From contig BLAL01000259.1 in assembly GCA_015698045.1 (NCBI GenBank), forward strand, positions 868,001 to 932,000: DNA of 64,000 bases, given 5' to 3'. Source of the DNA: Rhizophagus clarus (taxonomy: Eukaryota; Glomeromycota; Glomeromycetes; Glomerales; Glomeraceae). The notes beneath the pieces are model-generated. The model made no database searches and was not told the DNA's origin. It saw only the letters and a list, made by a program, of their open reading frames with translations. Below are positions 22,431 to 34,127 of this stretch, in pieces. The position numbers and the translations under genes are program-made. Within the stretch, counting starts at the first letter, position 1. Each line of letters begins with the position of its first letter.

Positions 22431-23424
22431 TCAGATATCCATGGAATAACAAGTATGTATTTTGATAGTTGATGGTGTTACCAGTCTTGATGACGTTTCA
22501 GATGAATTAGGAGCTATAGATCTTGTTATTCTCAACGGTTGAGCTCTTCTTGGCAAGTTAGATTGCACTTCTAAGAAAAGAACAAAACGTTTTTGGTGGA
22601 GTCTTTTATATATATTCAATAAAAATAGCCATTAAGGCGCTTCACAAATATCCAGCTCTTTTCAAAACAGTGTGGAGAATTCTTCATAATAACGCTCACC
22701 AACTAGACTCTTCTTATTTTTACTCCCCTATTTATAGGTCTTAATTGGTTGTCTAAATAAAATAAGATCAGAATTGGGTTAAATATATACAAAGCATCTA
22801 GCAAAACATGATCCAGCTGCTCAATTATTGTATTATTTACACAGTATGCTCAAGTTAAGGCTAAGAATTTCTCGTTATAATCTTAGTTCTTATTATACAT
22901 TTTTTTGCTATTTCTTCCAGAAGATTCTCTTGCTATATTTAGGGATCTTGCCAAGTAAAGATTTCACAATATCGCACTTTCTTTTTCTAATAAAAAATTC
23001 TATCATTCCTTTGGTCTTCAACAAAAGACAAGATACCTAGTTCTCATTTCAGAAATTATTAGCATCATTTATAATAGGATAGGATATTAGTACAATATTG
23101 TATACTAGCAGGTATCATTAGATTAAATAAAAAAGATTAGTCACAGTAGATGGTAGGATAAATAGATTTCCAGGCTTCTGACTTTTTTTTTTATTTTATT
23201 TCTATTATGAACGCACTAATTGTACATAGAGTAAAGTACTGAACAATTGTGCTTAGTACATGAACTATACATAATAACCATTCAATTAAGAATGGTACCC
23301 TATACTAAATATATAATTAAAAAAAAACTAAACTAAATCTAATATTAAACCTAACTAAACTAACTATGTTAGAATCTAAACAAAATTTAATAAACAAAAC
23401 ATAGCATCAATGAAGTCTATTCTA
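22431..23424. other. Intergenic, no gene recognised
   Basis: AT-rich, with 60-70 codon frames on both strands and no recognisable product. Around 23320-23400 there is a run of aacctaactaaactaac-like words, a simple-sequence patch. Confidence 0.35.
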
Positions 23425-25000
23425 AATCTTTAAACAAAGTGTCGTCAGTATACTCTGATCTAGTATCACTTGCACTTTTAGTGCCAAATTTTGATCTGTA
23501 TAACGACTCCCCTTTATTTATAACTTGTTTGTTATGTTCATTTATTTTTTCTAAGATCGGTGGCAGTTCCGTTCATGAAGAACAAGCTTCATTGATTTTG
23601 ACGTATTTTTTCTCGATGTCAGACAAGTACTTCTGTATCTTCTCGTCCTTTACATCTCTTCTTGAATCTTCTTCCATTTTTCTGCCGCGAGACCACTGAC
23701 TTGAACTTTTGCGATGTATTGCAAATAAAAAAGATTAATTCCAATTAACTTTCACATAAGGTTATATATACTGATAATATGTAAAATACTAATTACTTGG
23801 AAAATTTGTAAATAATACATAATATATGACAACAATTTAAGAATCCTATGTAAATAACCTACCTTACAGGTTAAAGGGTTCAAAGGTTATTTTTACCAGT
23901 CACCTTTTCCAAACAGCTTGGACTCCTATTTATTCAATGACAATTTTAAGAAATCAAAATTGTACCAATTATTATTAATATTATATTGAACTTACTTTTA
24001 GGTTCTGGCTGAGAAATATTTAATTGCCTGACACCTTCTATTAATTCCAGAGTTTCAACATCAATATATGGAATCTCCTCTTTCTACTATAATGTAAAAA
24101 AAAAAATTAATTCTGCTCTGACATAAAAAAAAATTTATATATATATATATATATATTATCATTTAACTGCGAATTAAAAAGGTAGAAGACAACATTAGAA
24201 ATGCCAGCATCTTCACTTGGAGTCAAAGGATTGCATGTATTATCCTTCAGAATCTCTCTCCACAATGTAAAAAAAAAATCAATTTTGAATAATGTCATTT
24301 ACCTGAGAATTAAGGAGGTGAGTAATACTAATAGCAGAAATTCCAGCTTCTTCAATTGGAGCTGAAAGATTATGAGTATCATCTTCATCCTTCTAATAAT
24401 TCTATCTCTGTGTGATAATGCTGAAACTGCTCTCTACCACTTTTATTAGAGCATTAAGATAATCTTTCTGATCTTTTTTAATAGAGATGTCTAAAAATAA
24501 AATAAGATAGTTTAACAAAGTTATGATGATTACTCCTACATTGTCAATCACATCTTATATTTACCAACTCACACTTCTCCTTAATATCTTTCCAATAATT
24601 TTCCAAACCAGAATGTTCCCTATTAACCTATTGAAAAAGAATTAATTGTTAACAGTGTGCAGAATTTTATTTAGGATAAAAGAAGGTACATAATCAATTC
24701 CTTCTTAAGAATCAGAAGACTTTACAACAACAAAATTAGAGTGTCCATGCAGAAAAAGTTGGGAATGGTTACCAACAGTGACTGCAGTAATTCTCCCAAT
24801 CCGAATGAAAGCAGAAGAGGAGTTACCCATCCCTTTGCAAAATAAAAAACAACACACCTTTTCAGGTAATTCATTGTCTTCTTTGGAAAATTGGTGGAAC
24901 AAAATGATATCAAACATTTTCCAAGTAGTTCAGCTAATGAAGAGGCAACAACTACCTCTTTGTAATGATGAAGAAAGCCTGAATATGAAGGCTTCACTTG
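23425..25000 (-). pseudogene. Probable multi-exon gene, degraded; family unknown
   Basis: On the minus strand several short open segments look like exons with intron-like borders. Segments: about 24705-24997 (FHQFSKEDNELPEKVCC, AVTVGNHSQLFLHGHSN); about 24310-24400 (HNLSAPIEEAGISAI, then LLNSQ before gtaaat); about 24175-24260 (NPLTPSEDAGISN, then LFNSQ); about 23998-24085 (KEEIPYIDVETLELIEG, before gtaagt); and about 23425-23700 (SRRDVKDEKIQKYLSDIE, then SEYTDDTLFKDLE and a stop). Two segments share P-E(D/E)AGIS and L-NSQ, so an exon was duplicated. The last segment has an in-frame TGA at 23573-23575 with coding-like sequence on both sides. I do not recognise the family; it could be a mobile-element gene. 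Confidence 0.4.
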
Positions 25001-25309
25001 GTCATTTAAATAGGTGACAAGTTCTATAAAGTTGAAAATTGCTAAGTAACTGAATTATTACTAAGTTCAGTTCAAAGTTATAATAAGAACTTACCAGCAC
25101 ATCCTGGATAATTGTCTCAAGTTTCTACATTACCAACGGAAATTTCTTTAGCAGACATCTTTTTAAATAAAAACGAAAAAAAAAAATAAAAACAGTACAG
25201 TTAGATAATAAAAAAATAATATTATTAAAATAATAAAAAAAAAGACTCGTAAGATGTTTAAAAATTTTTTTCAAAAGGGTATATATACCAGAGATGACAA
25301 TAAGCATGT

Positions 25310-25820
25310 TGTAAGGCCAAGATTTCGAGGAATATTATAATTAGTTTATTGTAAAAGTGAAGGGTAAAGAGTAATTTAGATAGAATAGTTATAGTAGGGA
25401 TATACGTATAAAATGTATTTTACAAATGTATATCCCCAGTGAGGTTAATCTGGAGAAAAAGACGGTCCTTTATGATCTTAAATTGGAAAAAAGAAAATAA
25501 ATGTGATTATGAAATTTGATTCTTTTACTTAGGATGATGAACTGTTTATACTGCGGGTTATTATATAGAATTTTGGATATTGCACGGAAGAAAATATAAA
25601 TAGATAACAAAAATGTAGGAAAACGCATTTTAAGTATTTTTTTTTTATTTATGATTGGTTAATTACTACTAGACTAATGGGGCTAATTTTAGAAAACATA
25701 GATGGGGTTAACTTATTTTATATAGAATAGATAATAATAAAGAATTATTTTAACCAATAAACGAACTCACAGAAATCACCTGATCAAAAGGCGGTTTCAC
25801 AGTTTACTACGTAAAAATCG
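25310..25820. repeat. Dispersed repeat copy 2 (partner at 16309-16690)
   Basis: Starts TGTAAGGCCAAGATT like the partner and ends in the same ccaataaa-cgaact, acagaaatcacctgatc and ggtttcac stretch. It is longer than the partner because of an extra segment in the middle. It runs directly into the compositionally unusual block at 25821-27240. Confidence 0.55.
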
Positions 25821-27240
25821 CACATGATTTTTATTATAAACGTAATTTCTCAAATTTCTAATTTTGACAATTAACCCTGCGAATCACAGTAATTTATCCG
25901 CGACACTACTGATACAGTGATGCACTATTACTAACATGGTTGGTAAAATCGCGCTTTGAAGAATAATAAGGGCGGCTTGGCTATTTTATTTCAAGATCAA
26001 GAAAGGCGGAATCTTATTGGATGATCATCTCGTGATTTATGGAAACTCGCCAGCGCTAGAAGTGCCCTAGAACTGTCTTATTTAAATGTTATAGACTAAT
26101 CGTTACATCATTAATACATAGAAAATTTAATCAAATTAAGAAAAAAAAAATATCTAATACTAATATGTAAAAAACGAGCCAGTTGCCGCCAGCCTATAGT
26201 ATTACCATTAAAAAACTACGGCCGATTAGTGAACAATTCCGAGGATATGGGAAACAAAAGATCAGAATCAAAGTGCGTAAAGTTAGAAGGTAAATCTCGC
26301 CAATGCGAAAGCCATGAGCCTGAGTGAAGACAATTGGAGCCAACCGCGTATATCAGAGTCCGTTTGTCCGTGACAAAGGGAAGAGTACAAGGTCGGTTAG
26401 GAGTAGGTTGAATAAAAATTCACACGTTGTTGGTGAGAATTCTATTTGGGTGAGTGTATCAAAACTTGGTGAATGTACTGGAGTTGGTGGTGAATTGGTC
26501 GTGTAGTTGAGTCTTCACGTGAATCAATTCACTGGAAGGCGCATCGGTAGGTGCGTTTAGCGCGTCGGGTAATGCGTCTTGCCTTTTTCCCATCTGTGAA
26601 AAGAAGTTGCGTGGTTCTTCCAGTATTTCTGGGTGAAATCGTTAAAAAATTTAGCTAAAAATTGGTCATATATATGATCGGGTCTTCTTCGAAGTGACGA
26701 ACGTGTGAATCAGATCCGTTAGTTCTTGCGGGATCAGATTATGTATTAGAAGATAAATTGGGTGTGAATTGTCAGTAACGTGTTGAAAAGAATTGAGGGT
26801 GATGACATATACATGGCCTGATATCCGAATTTAAGGCAACATCGGTATTGGATTCCAAAAGTGAAATAATATAGGAGCATAATTGTTGGTCTGCAAAAAC
26901 ATTCAAAAGGTGTTGGTGGCAGCAACCCCAGTGTGAGTTGTTGTAGAGCTGTGAATTACATTCCGTACACTGTGACGAACGTGCTGGGTATAATTTAGGG
27001 TAATTTCTTTGTTGGATGTCCGCCGTCAGTAAATTGTGGCTGAAGTTCTTGATTTTAAAACCAGTTAGGCGGCCGTTAAGCTGACTACAGTGATTGTTTA
27101 TCTGTTGATGATAAGAACCATTTATTGGTGAGCCTGCTAGGTTATTTTGTATTTGTTGCCTAAAGTAAATAAATGTTTCATTGTCTTGTACTTAAACAAA
27201 TATACCGGGTGTATACTGTATACACAATACCAGGAATATC
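25821..27240. other. GC-shifted block, probable mobile-element remnant
   Basis: The base composition is clearly richer in G and C than the rest of the window (for example aactcgccagcgctagaagtg, ggaaggcgcatcggtaggtg, ggcggccgttaagctgac). The plus strand is G-rich, with many gtgaat and ttggtgg words. No frame longer than about 60 codons exists, and I see no family match. It follows the repeat copy at 25310 and may be the remainder of the same element, for example an untranslated or terminal region of a retroelement. Confidence 0.35.
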
Positions 27241-27487
27241 GATAATATATGTACTGTACCTTAGACTTTAATTCAACATATTAACACTTTTGACAGCTCA
27301 AAATTAAAGATTAATATTATTTCAGTAGTAACATTAAAACAATTCATGTTATGAAAATCACGTGAATTACTATTATATAACAATTACGGTATTTAACTCA
27401 CAAATAACGAAAAATAATTCATATTATTAGATACTTAGATAATAATACCTGATCGTAATAATCTACTATATGTTGAAAAACAATTAA

Positions 27488-27685
27488 TTAATAATAGTTT
27501 CTTTCGTTATATACGGATGGGTCGTTAATTAACGCTGGAACATCTTTAGTAGATATGACGTGTGGATTCATACTAGATGAACAAACCATTGGTTTTACGA
27601 CGCAAATTTTCGATTGGCCCTCATCTTTAAAAGCAGAACTACAACAAACAAATTTTGAATTATCACCTAACAATTTTTTAAGCAA
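27488..27685 (-). pseudogene. Possible coding remnant, family unknown
   Basis: A 65-codon frame with balanced composition (LLGDNSKFVCCSSAFKDEGQ, KPMVCSSSMNPHVISTKDVP) that does not look like translated AT-rich filler. No start context, promoter block or family match could be identified. It could be the end of a larger lost gene. Confidence 0.25.
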
Positions 27686-27699
27686 GATAAGAATGGTTT

Positions 27700-28562
27700 T
27701 CTTTGGAATTCACTAAGTGAATTAATTAATTATTTACGTCATTCTAAATAAGTACCTGCTCATGAAGATAATATTTTAAACAACGCTATTGACAGTCTTT
27801 GTAAATCGACACACGGGCAAGATAATTTTATTAAATTTAACCATGTTAATCTTGGGACGATACAAATCATACCTTTATGACATAATCATAGAATAGATAT
27901 GAGACTTAGAAAATTTCTAATAATGGCAATTTAAATCACAAAGTATCGTTCATTGGACGTTCATTGGGCTACTACTTTTTCAACTTTAACAGTGACATTG
28001 AAAACAACAAACTTCTTTCAAATCGTCTAATTGAGGAATTTTCAACAATTGAACAACTCAAAAATCCATTTATGATGGATGGCTATGTCCTTTGTGAAGA
28101 ATCAGAAGAGTCCTTTAATCGTTTTAATATGGTTATGTAAGGAAAACCGGGAACTTAGTCAAAGAATGTATTAATTCTTTGATTTCTTTAATAAATTCTC
28201 GAATTTTAATAATAATTTAGATGGAATTAATACGAACGTTAGTTACTGGCTTTTAATTTACTCAGCAGACTCGTTAACACTTATTGATGATATAATTAAA
28301 GGTAAAATACCTTTATCTTTACTTCTTATGCTAATAAGTTTGTTTCTAAAAAATGATACTTATAAAGTGTTAGAACATTCTCGTAATTATTTTTTTCCTT
28401 TTTACATGATAATATTTGGGTTTATCGTTGTGATTGGGCGAAAAATCTTATGGATAACAAAACGATATATAATTTCTCAACAAAATTTTGAAAATAAAAG
28501 TAATATTAATATAGATTTAAATTTAGTATTAGAAATTATATTATTTATGGAGGAGACGTGTT
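27700..28562 (+). pseudogene. Degenerate coding relic, family unknown
   Basis: A plus-strand run of protein-like segments broken by stops and frameshifts: SNRLIEEFSTIEQLKNPFMM and DGYVLCEESEESFNRFN around 28015-28135, then WLLIYSADSLTLIDDIIKG leading into an open stretch to the stop at 28562 (KNDTYKVLEHSRNYFFPFYM). Composition and continuity suggest a former gene of at least 280 codons. I cannot name it. Confidence 0.4.
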
Positions 28563-28769
28563 AGGTTCTTACAATGTACATGTTGTTCTATAATACTCCA
28601 AATTTCAGTTCATTCTAAATAGGAGTAGGCCTTTTGGTTTTAGGTGGTGAAGCAGTCTAGGTTTCTTTTCTTTAGTTTAGGTTTTTCTTTTACTAATGTA
28701 TTAAGTACCATGTGCATGTATTCTTTACTGTGTAAGATTCTTACGTACCTTTAAATAAAAATAAAAATA

Positions 28770-28935
28770 AAAAAATGTTGCAGAATTCAGTAATTATATC
28801 ATAATCATCGGAGAGATCGATTACGGAATGATCTTTATGGATTGCTATGGTCATTTTTTTTCAATGGGAAAATATATGTCAAGTGTTGTAGCCAAATGAA
28901 TCAGATGATGGTTTACCATGGTTTGTGAAAGATGA
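28770..28935. repeat. Dispersed repeat copy 2 (partner at 17665-17830)
   Basis: See 17665-17830 for the shared words; the longest identical run seen is tggattgctatggtc. Here the copy lies about 200 bp after a relic coding region, as if it belonged to a mobile element carrying that relic. Confidence 0.6.
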
Positions 28936-29617
28936 TAGAAATGTATATAAGTACAAAGAATAATCTTAATTAATATTTGCACTTGCGAGTATTTTTTTTC
29001 ATTTGATTTATTTTATTTCTGATGTAAAGATAAAATACGAATTGTAATTTGTTTTATTTGCGAAATTCTTGAAAATAATAAAGATTTTTAATTTATTAAC
29101 TGATGATAAAAAAAATTATGATTTTTGATCGACGTGTGTCAAGACTGCTTAACAATGTAAGCAAACACAGATCCTCATCACGCTGCTGAAGTTGGGAAGA
29201 AAAATTTTATTTTCGCCCATTTAAGTTGTGAAGAAAAGAAAGTATTTTCTCCCAAAGTTAGAACGTTGATTCATTTCACAAGTTAAAGTTAAAGTTGTGT
29301 AAAAAAAGAAATTTTGATCAGAACCCCATTTTACTTCTACTTACAATATGTTAGTAATCTTATATAATGCGACTAAACATTTTCAAGACTGTCTGCTTCA
29401 AGAAAATGAAGTGTAAATTTTAGAATTATTCAATAGAAAATGAAGATTGATATATATAGCAAGATATTGATAACTAAATATATATGATGCTACAAGAATA
29501 CGTAACTATATTCTATCTCTACTAATTTAACTAAGTCAATAATTCGTAAATAAAGTATTAAAAAAAACATACATCCATACCGTATAACAAACATCGTAGT
29601 AAAATTTTATTAATATT
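28936..29617. other. Intergenic; contains the conserved 3' flank of copy D
   Basis: No gene. Near 29424-29450 the sequence agaattattcaatagaaaat is a version of a word (ggaattacttaatagaaaat) that recurs about 150-200 bp beyond the stop codon of several BTB-SPRY copies (19280, 32460, 35551, 38699; also 12471). So the duplicated unit extends beyond the coding region on the 3' side. Confidence 0.5.
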
Positions 29618-31003
29618 CTAATTTTTTTGATGAGGTTGAATTCGAAAACGACCAGGATATTTTAATGATGCTACTGGATAAAGTATTGATGGTAAATTAT
29701 TCCATGTAGGTACTTTAGGATACTTTGTACCATTTACTGTAAAAGAACAAGTTCTTTTATTCATATCTAAATGAACGGTGATCTTTGTACCATCTTTATT
29801 AGATGATGGACAGTAATTTGACCAATTGCCGGAATTAAAAAGATTACCATTGGCGCCTAATACCCATCCAGTAGGTTGTAGCCCTGCGTGCTTTTCATAA
29901 TTGAAATTTTCTGACGCACATACTCCGATCCAAGCATTTCCACATTCTTTCTCAATAATGACATCCCATTCAAAAATACCGTTATCTTCTAATGCTATTT
30001 TTCCTCTAACACTTTGGTGTGAATTGCAACCATCTGGTGCATACACAATTTTTCCGTTATCCTCAATAATAAGATTTGATCCACATGCTGTCTCATCCCA
30101 AAAATTAATTGGTTTTCCGCGAATATCACATATATTAAGTTTATTTAAAGCTATATTTCGATAGGCATTAAAAATTATTTCAGTTGAAATAATTTCTAAT
30201 GGCTCGATAAAATCTGCTATTATATGAGGTTTAATTCTTTTGAAATCAATAAATTTAAGTAAAGGTTCCAATTCTTTAGTAACTTTTTGCCGATCTGTAA
30301 TAATTTTACTTCCAACTGTGATTGAATTCTCTATTTGTTTTAAGGTCGGTAACCTTTCCAGAAGTGTTCTATAAGCATCATTAGAGACTTGTTTTGCTGC
30401 TAGTAATGCACTATACCGGAAAACTTCATACTCTTGAGTTGCAAAAGGTATTTCTTTTTCAAGTGTAATAGATAAAAGATATTTAAGACCTGAAATAGAC
30501 AATCGGCCAAATTCAATATTATTTAATGGTATAATTGCTACTTCTTCAATCAGTAAATTAAGAAAAATATTATCCTCTGTTAGTGGAATTTTTTCTGAAA
30601 ATTTGGAAAGTAATTCTAATGAATAATTTTTGACTAAACTAGTATTTTTAACTGTTTTTGTAATATAATTTTTAAGATCAGATAATTGAAAGAAATCAGC
30701 AGCGTAAAAAGCTTCAATTGCATTATAATTTGTTAAAGATTCTTCTTTAACTGAACCTGTATAAATATATTCTAATACAATTTCCATTCCAGCGGAATTG
30801 ATCTTTGGTAAAGAAATTTGATTATTATAACTTTCTTTCATCCCATTATAAAGTAGTCTATCAAATACTTCGGACCTCGCCGCTAAAATTGCTCTGCAAG
30901 CATTTAATTTTTTTTCATCTTCGCATAAAATTTCTACGTCGCTATACTTTGGATTATTTATTAATAATCTTAAATCATTTTCTAATGAATAACCTCTCGT
31001 CAT
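29618..31003 (-). CDS. BTB-SPRY domain protein (copy D)
   Basis: Single-exon gene of 461 codons starting MTRGYSLENDL. BTB about 18-90 (YSDVEILCEDEKKLNACRAI), BACK-like about 95-225, SPRY about 303-458 (AWIGVCASENF, GWVLGANG, KITVHLDMNKRTCSFTVNG). The linker is shorter than in the other copies (IRGKPINFWDETACGSN). In the SPRY loop it has NLFNSGNWSNYCPS, and it lacks the second Gly-Ser of the usual GWVLGS. It is the first of four consecutive minus-strand copies and the most diverged of that group. Expected role: cullin-3 adaptor; target unknown. Confidence 0.9.
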   Translation of the reverse strand: MTRGYSLENDLRLLINNPKYSDVEILCEDEKKLNACRAILAARSEVFDRLLYNGMKESYNNQISLPKINSAGMEIVLEYIYTGSVKEESLTNYNAIEAFYAADFFQLSDLKNYITKTVKNTSLVKNYSLELLSKFSEKIPLTEDNIFLNLLIEEVAIIPLNNIEFGRLSISGLKYLLSITLEKEIPFATQEYEVFRYSALLAAKQVSNDAYRTLLERLPTLKQIENSITVGSKIITDRQKVTKELEPLLKFIDFKRIKPHIIADFIEPLEIISTEIIFNAYRNIALNKLNICDIRGKPINFWDETACGSNLIIEDNGKIVYAPDGCNSHQSVRGKIALEDNGIFEWDVIIEKECGNAWIGVCASENFNYEKHAGLQPTGWVLGANGNLFNSGNWSNYCPSSNKDGTKITVHLDMNKRTCSFTVNGTKYPKVPTWNNLPSILYPVASLKYPGRFRIQPHQKN

Positions 31004-31075
31004 TTTAAAGAAAATTTTTTTTTCCTTAAAAAAAAAAAAAAGAAATTTGATTGATACTACTTTTATTAAAAAACC

Positions 31076-31112
31076 TATATTTATTTACGTTGTACTATGT
31101 TGTACTGAAGAT
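31076..31112 (-). promoter_or_regulatory. Conserved BTB-SPRY promoter block (copy D)
   Basis: The minus strand reads CTTCAGTACAACATA, GTACAAC, then GTAAATAAATATAG, 73 bp upstream of the start. The GAAGGCGCAGCGTAAAATT block follows at about 31114-31135 on the same strand. It is the best-preserved complete version of the module. Confidence 0.65.
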
Positions 31113-31559
31113 GTCATTGAAATTTTACGCTGCGCCTTCGTCATTATGGTCAATCAAATGTTAATAGTCGTTCAATAACCTTTTAAATTTTAAGTTTGGT
31201 TTTATAGTAATTATAAAGTGATCAAAATAATCAATTCAATTTTCTATCACCGTTAAAAACAATGCTGATGAACTTCATATATATTTAAATAAGAGAGAAT
31301 AACCTTATTCCTATAAATGGTGACATAATAAGCTTTTACCTTTAGCGAATAAAAGAGTATTGCAATGTGACAAATGTGTTAATATACTAAACCATTTTGA
31401 TCTAATTTTTATATATAATAGGAAAGAAAGGGTTTTGTGACGTGATGTAACATATTAAAGTATTCGCATTAAGAAACGCTTAAACCTAAAAAATTCAAAA
31501 CATAATAATAATCCATAAATATGAAATATAGAAAGTTAATACCATATTAATATACTATT

Positions 31560-31910
31560 TAGTTATAATATAAGTAATATTCTATGTACAGTAAATTCTC
31601 CTTGCAGTGAATATCCCACAGCTATTTCTAAAGATTTTAAATATCGAATTAGTACAGAATCCTGAAAAATTAAGTTTGAGTTTGAAGAATGAAGACGCCG
31701 ATGATGTGGGTGTTTGCTCATAGATAAATATCTGAATAATTATCAGTTTTTCATTGTCATATTCTATTCCAGCGGAATTATTCGTTTGGTTTTTGTAACT
31801 TTTCTTCATTTTAGGATCTAAACACGTTAAAATTGCTTAAACTGTAATTCCTTTTCGTCTTCGTATAAAATTATTACTTCACTCAGTACATTTATTAAAA
31901 TTTTTTCTTT
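31560..31910 (-). pseudogene. BTB N-terminal relic (unit 1)
   Basis: Minus-strand translation recovers ILINVLSEVIILYEDEKELQ, equivalent to LLINNPKYSDIEILCEDEKK of intact genes, then after a deletion MKKSYKNQ and NNSAGIE, equivalent to MKESYENQ and INSAGME. Stops and frameshifts separate the pieces. A conserved non-coding tail (31900-32040, with the phrase catgaa-aaacgtaatatcttt) is shared with the relics in the next two units. Confidence 0.65.
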
Positions 31911-32631
31911 TAATTAAATATATATTTAAATTTAGATCCCATGAATAAACGTAATATCTTTAGCTGGTCGCTTCTTCGCGGGTATTTGTTAAGATTTATC
32001 TTCATAATTTGACTTATTCGCGTCATATAAAATAATTTAGACCGTACAGTATAATGTGACTAAAAAAGAAGGATATTGAGAAACTTGCTGATTATTGTAT
32101 TGAAGTTTAAATTATTAGATTTTTAATTTTTTTATTCGACCTTGCTAAAAGTAATATGTTTTTTTTTCTTTTGGTAATAAAACGATTTATTATGTATGAT
32201 TTTAATAAATTTTGATATTTTTATTGTGCAATTTTCCTTCCTTCCTTCCTTACATTCATTTACGTGACCATGATATTTCCTGTTGGAGTTAAGCTACCCT
32301 TTTACATTACAATTTAACTATTGTAACGCAATTTATTTCAACATTTGATAATTATTATTTATACGGATTGCATAATAACCATATTAAGCGATAGACTTCA
32401 ACGGTTTCCGTTTACCTAGTTTTATTTACTGAAATGCTCTCGTTATTTTACCAAAATCTGAAATTACTTAATAGAAAATAAAGTTTGATATATTTCTTTC
32501 TATATTTCAGGTAGTATTAATAATATATATGATGTTACGAGAATAAAAGGATATGTTTATTAATATATAATTAATTATTAAAAAAAATAAAATCCATACG
32601 TATAATAAAGTCATAAATTTGTACTAAATTT

Positions 32632-34029
32632 TTAATTTTTTTGATGAGGTTGAACTCGAAGGCGACCAGGATAAAACAATGACACTACTGGATAAAGTTT
32701 TGATGGTAAATTATTCCACGCAGATACTTCAGGATACTTTGTACCATTGACAATAAACGCACAAGTTCTTTTATTCATGTTTAAATGAACGGTAATTTTT
32801 GAACCATCATTAAATTGCTGACAGTAGCTTGAATTTTTGCCGGAATTAAAACAAAGGCCGTTGGATCCTAATACCCAACCAGTAGATTGTAGCCTTGCAT
32901 GTCCTTCATAATTAAAATTCTCTGATGCACATACTCCAACCCAAACATTTTCACATTTTTTTTCAATAATAACGTCCCATTCAAAGATACCTTTATCTTC
33001 TAGAGCAATTTTTGCTCTAACACTTTGATGTGAATTACAACTGTTTGACGCTTGTACTATTTTTCCTTCATTCTCAATAATAAGATTTGATCCACACGCT
33101 GTCTTATCCCAAACATAATTGGAATCATTAATTGTTTTTCCACGAATATCACATATATTAAAATTGTTTAGCAACGCTACATTTCGATAAGCATCAAGAA
33201 TTATGTCAGTTGAAATAATTTTTAATGGTTCAATAAAATCTGCTATTATTTGAGTTCTGATTCTTCTGAAATCAATAAATTTAATCAAAGGTTCCAATTC
33301 TTTAGCAACTTTTTGCCAATCTGTAATAGTTTTATTTCCGACTGTGATCAAATTCTCTATTTGTTCTAAGGTTGGTAACCGGTCTATAAGATTTCTATAA
33401 GTATCATTAGAAACTTGTTTTGCTGCTAGAATTGCACTATATCGAAAAACTTCATACTCTCGAGTCACAAAGGATATTTCTTTTTTAAGTGTAATGGATA
33501 AAAGGTATTTAAGACCTGCAATAGACAATCGACCAAATTCAATATCATTTAATGGTATAATTGCTATTTTTTCAACCAATAAATTAAGAAGATCATTATC
33601 TTCTAATAGTGGAACTTTTTCTGATAATTTAGATAGTAATTCTGGTGAATAATTTTTAATCAAATTAGTATCCTTAATTGTATCTATAATACAGCTCTGA
33701 AGGACAGATAATTGAAAATAATCAGCAGCATAAAAAGCTTCAACTAAATTATCTTTTGTTAAAGATCCTTCTTTAACTGATCCAGTATAAATATATTCTA
33801 ATACAATTTCCATTCCGGCTGAATTAATTTTTGGAAAAGTAATTTGATTTTCATGACTTTCTTTCATTCCATTATAAAGTAGTCTATCAAATACTTCGGA
33901 CCTTGCTGCCAAAATTGCTCTACAAGCATGTAATTTCTTTTCATCTTCGCATAAAATTTCTATATCACTATATTTTGAATTATTTATTAATAATCTTAAA
34001 TCATTTTCTAATGAACAACCTCTCGTCAT
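32632..34029 (-). CDS. BTB-SPRY domain protein (copy E, array unit 1)
   Basis: Single-exon gene of 465 codons starting MTRGCSLENDL; Cys at position 5 replaces Tyr, a change shared only with the next copy. BTB about 18-90, BACK-like about 95-225, linker about 290-310, SPRY about 310-461 (VWVGVCASENF, GWVLGSNG, KITVHLNMNKRTCAFIVNG). Its loop is LCFNSGKNSSYCQQFNDG. It has HLNMNKRT instead of HLDMNKRT and VSLFYPGRLRV near the end, so its SPRY domain is more altered than in its neighbours. Its BTB and BACK halves are nearly the same as those of the copy at 35738. Confidence 0.9.
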   Translation of the reverse strand: MTRGCSLENDLRLLINNSKYSDIEILCEDEKKLHACRAILAARSEVFDRLLYNGMKESHENQITFPKINSAGMEIVLEYIYTGSVKEGSLTKDNLVEAFYAADYFQLSVLQSCIIDTIKDTNLIKNYSPELLSKLSEKVPLLEDNDLLNLLVEKIAIIPLNDIEFGRLSIAGLKYLLSITLKKEISFVTREYEVFRYSAILAAKQVSNDTYRNLIDRLPTLEQIENLITVGNKTITDWQKVAKELEPLIKFIDFRRIRTQIIADFIEPLKIISTDIILDAYRNVALLNNFNICDIRGKTINDSNYVWDKTACGSNLIIENEGKIVQASNSCNSHQSVRAKIALEDKGIFEWDVIIEKKCENVWVGVCASENFNYEGHARLQSTGWVLGSNGLCFNSGKNSSYCQQFNDGSKITVHLNMNKRTCAFIVNGTKYPEVSAWNNLPSKLYPVVSLFYPGRLRVQPHQKN

Positions 34030-34090
34030 TTTTAAAGATTTTTCTTAAAAAAAAGAAAATTTGTCTTAATACTATTTTTATTAAAAACCT

Positions 34091-34127
34091 CATATTTATA
34101 TATGTTGTGCTATGTTGTACTAAAGAT
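34091..34127 (-). promoter_or_regulatory. Conserved BTB-SPRY promoter block (copy E)
   Basis: The minus strand reads TTTAGTACAACATA, GCACAACATA, TATAAATATG, 62 bp upstream of the start at 34029. The upstream block is altered to GAAGGCGTTGCGACCGCTGC at about 34140-34165, an expanded version of GAAGGCGCAGC. Confidence 0.6.

Noticed and set aside
25310..27240. Complete LTR retrotransposon starting TGTAAGG
   Set aside because: No second terminal repeat, primer-binding site, target duplication or gag-pol coding was found; only a possible remnant can be supported.
31582..31809. 75-codon protein MKKSYKNQ...
   Set aside because: It overlaps a BTB relic that is frameshifted relative to intact genes, and the rest reads through non-coding flank, so it is not a real small gene.
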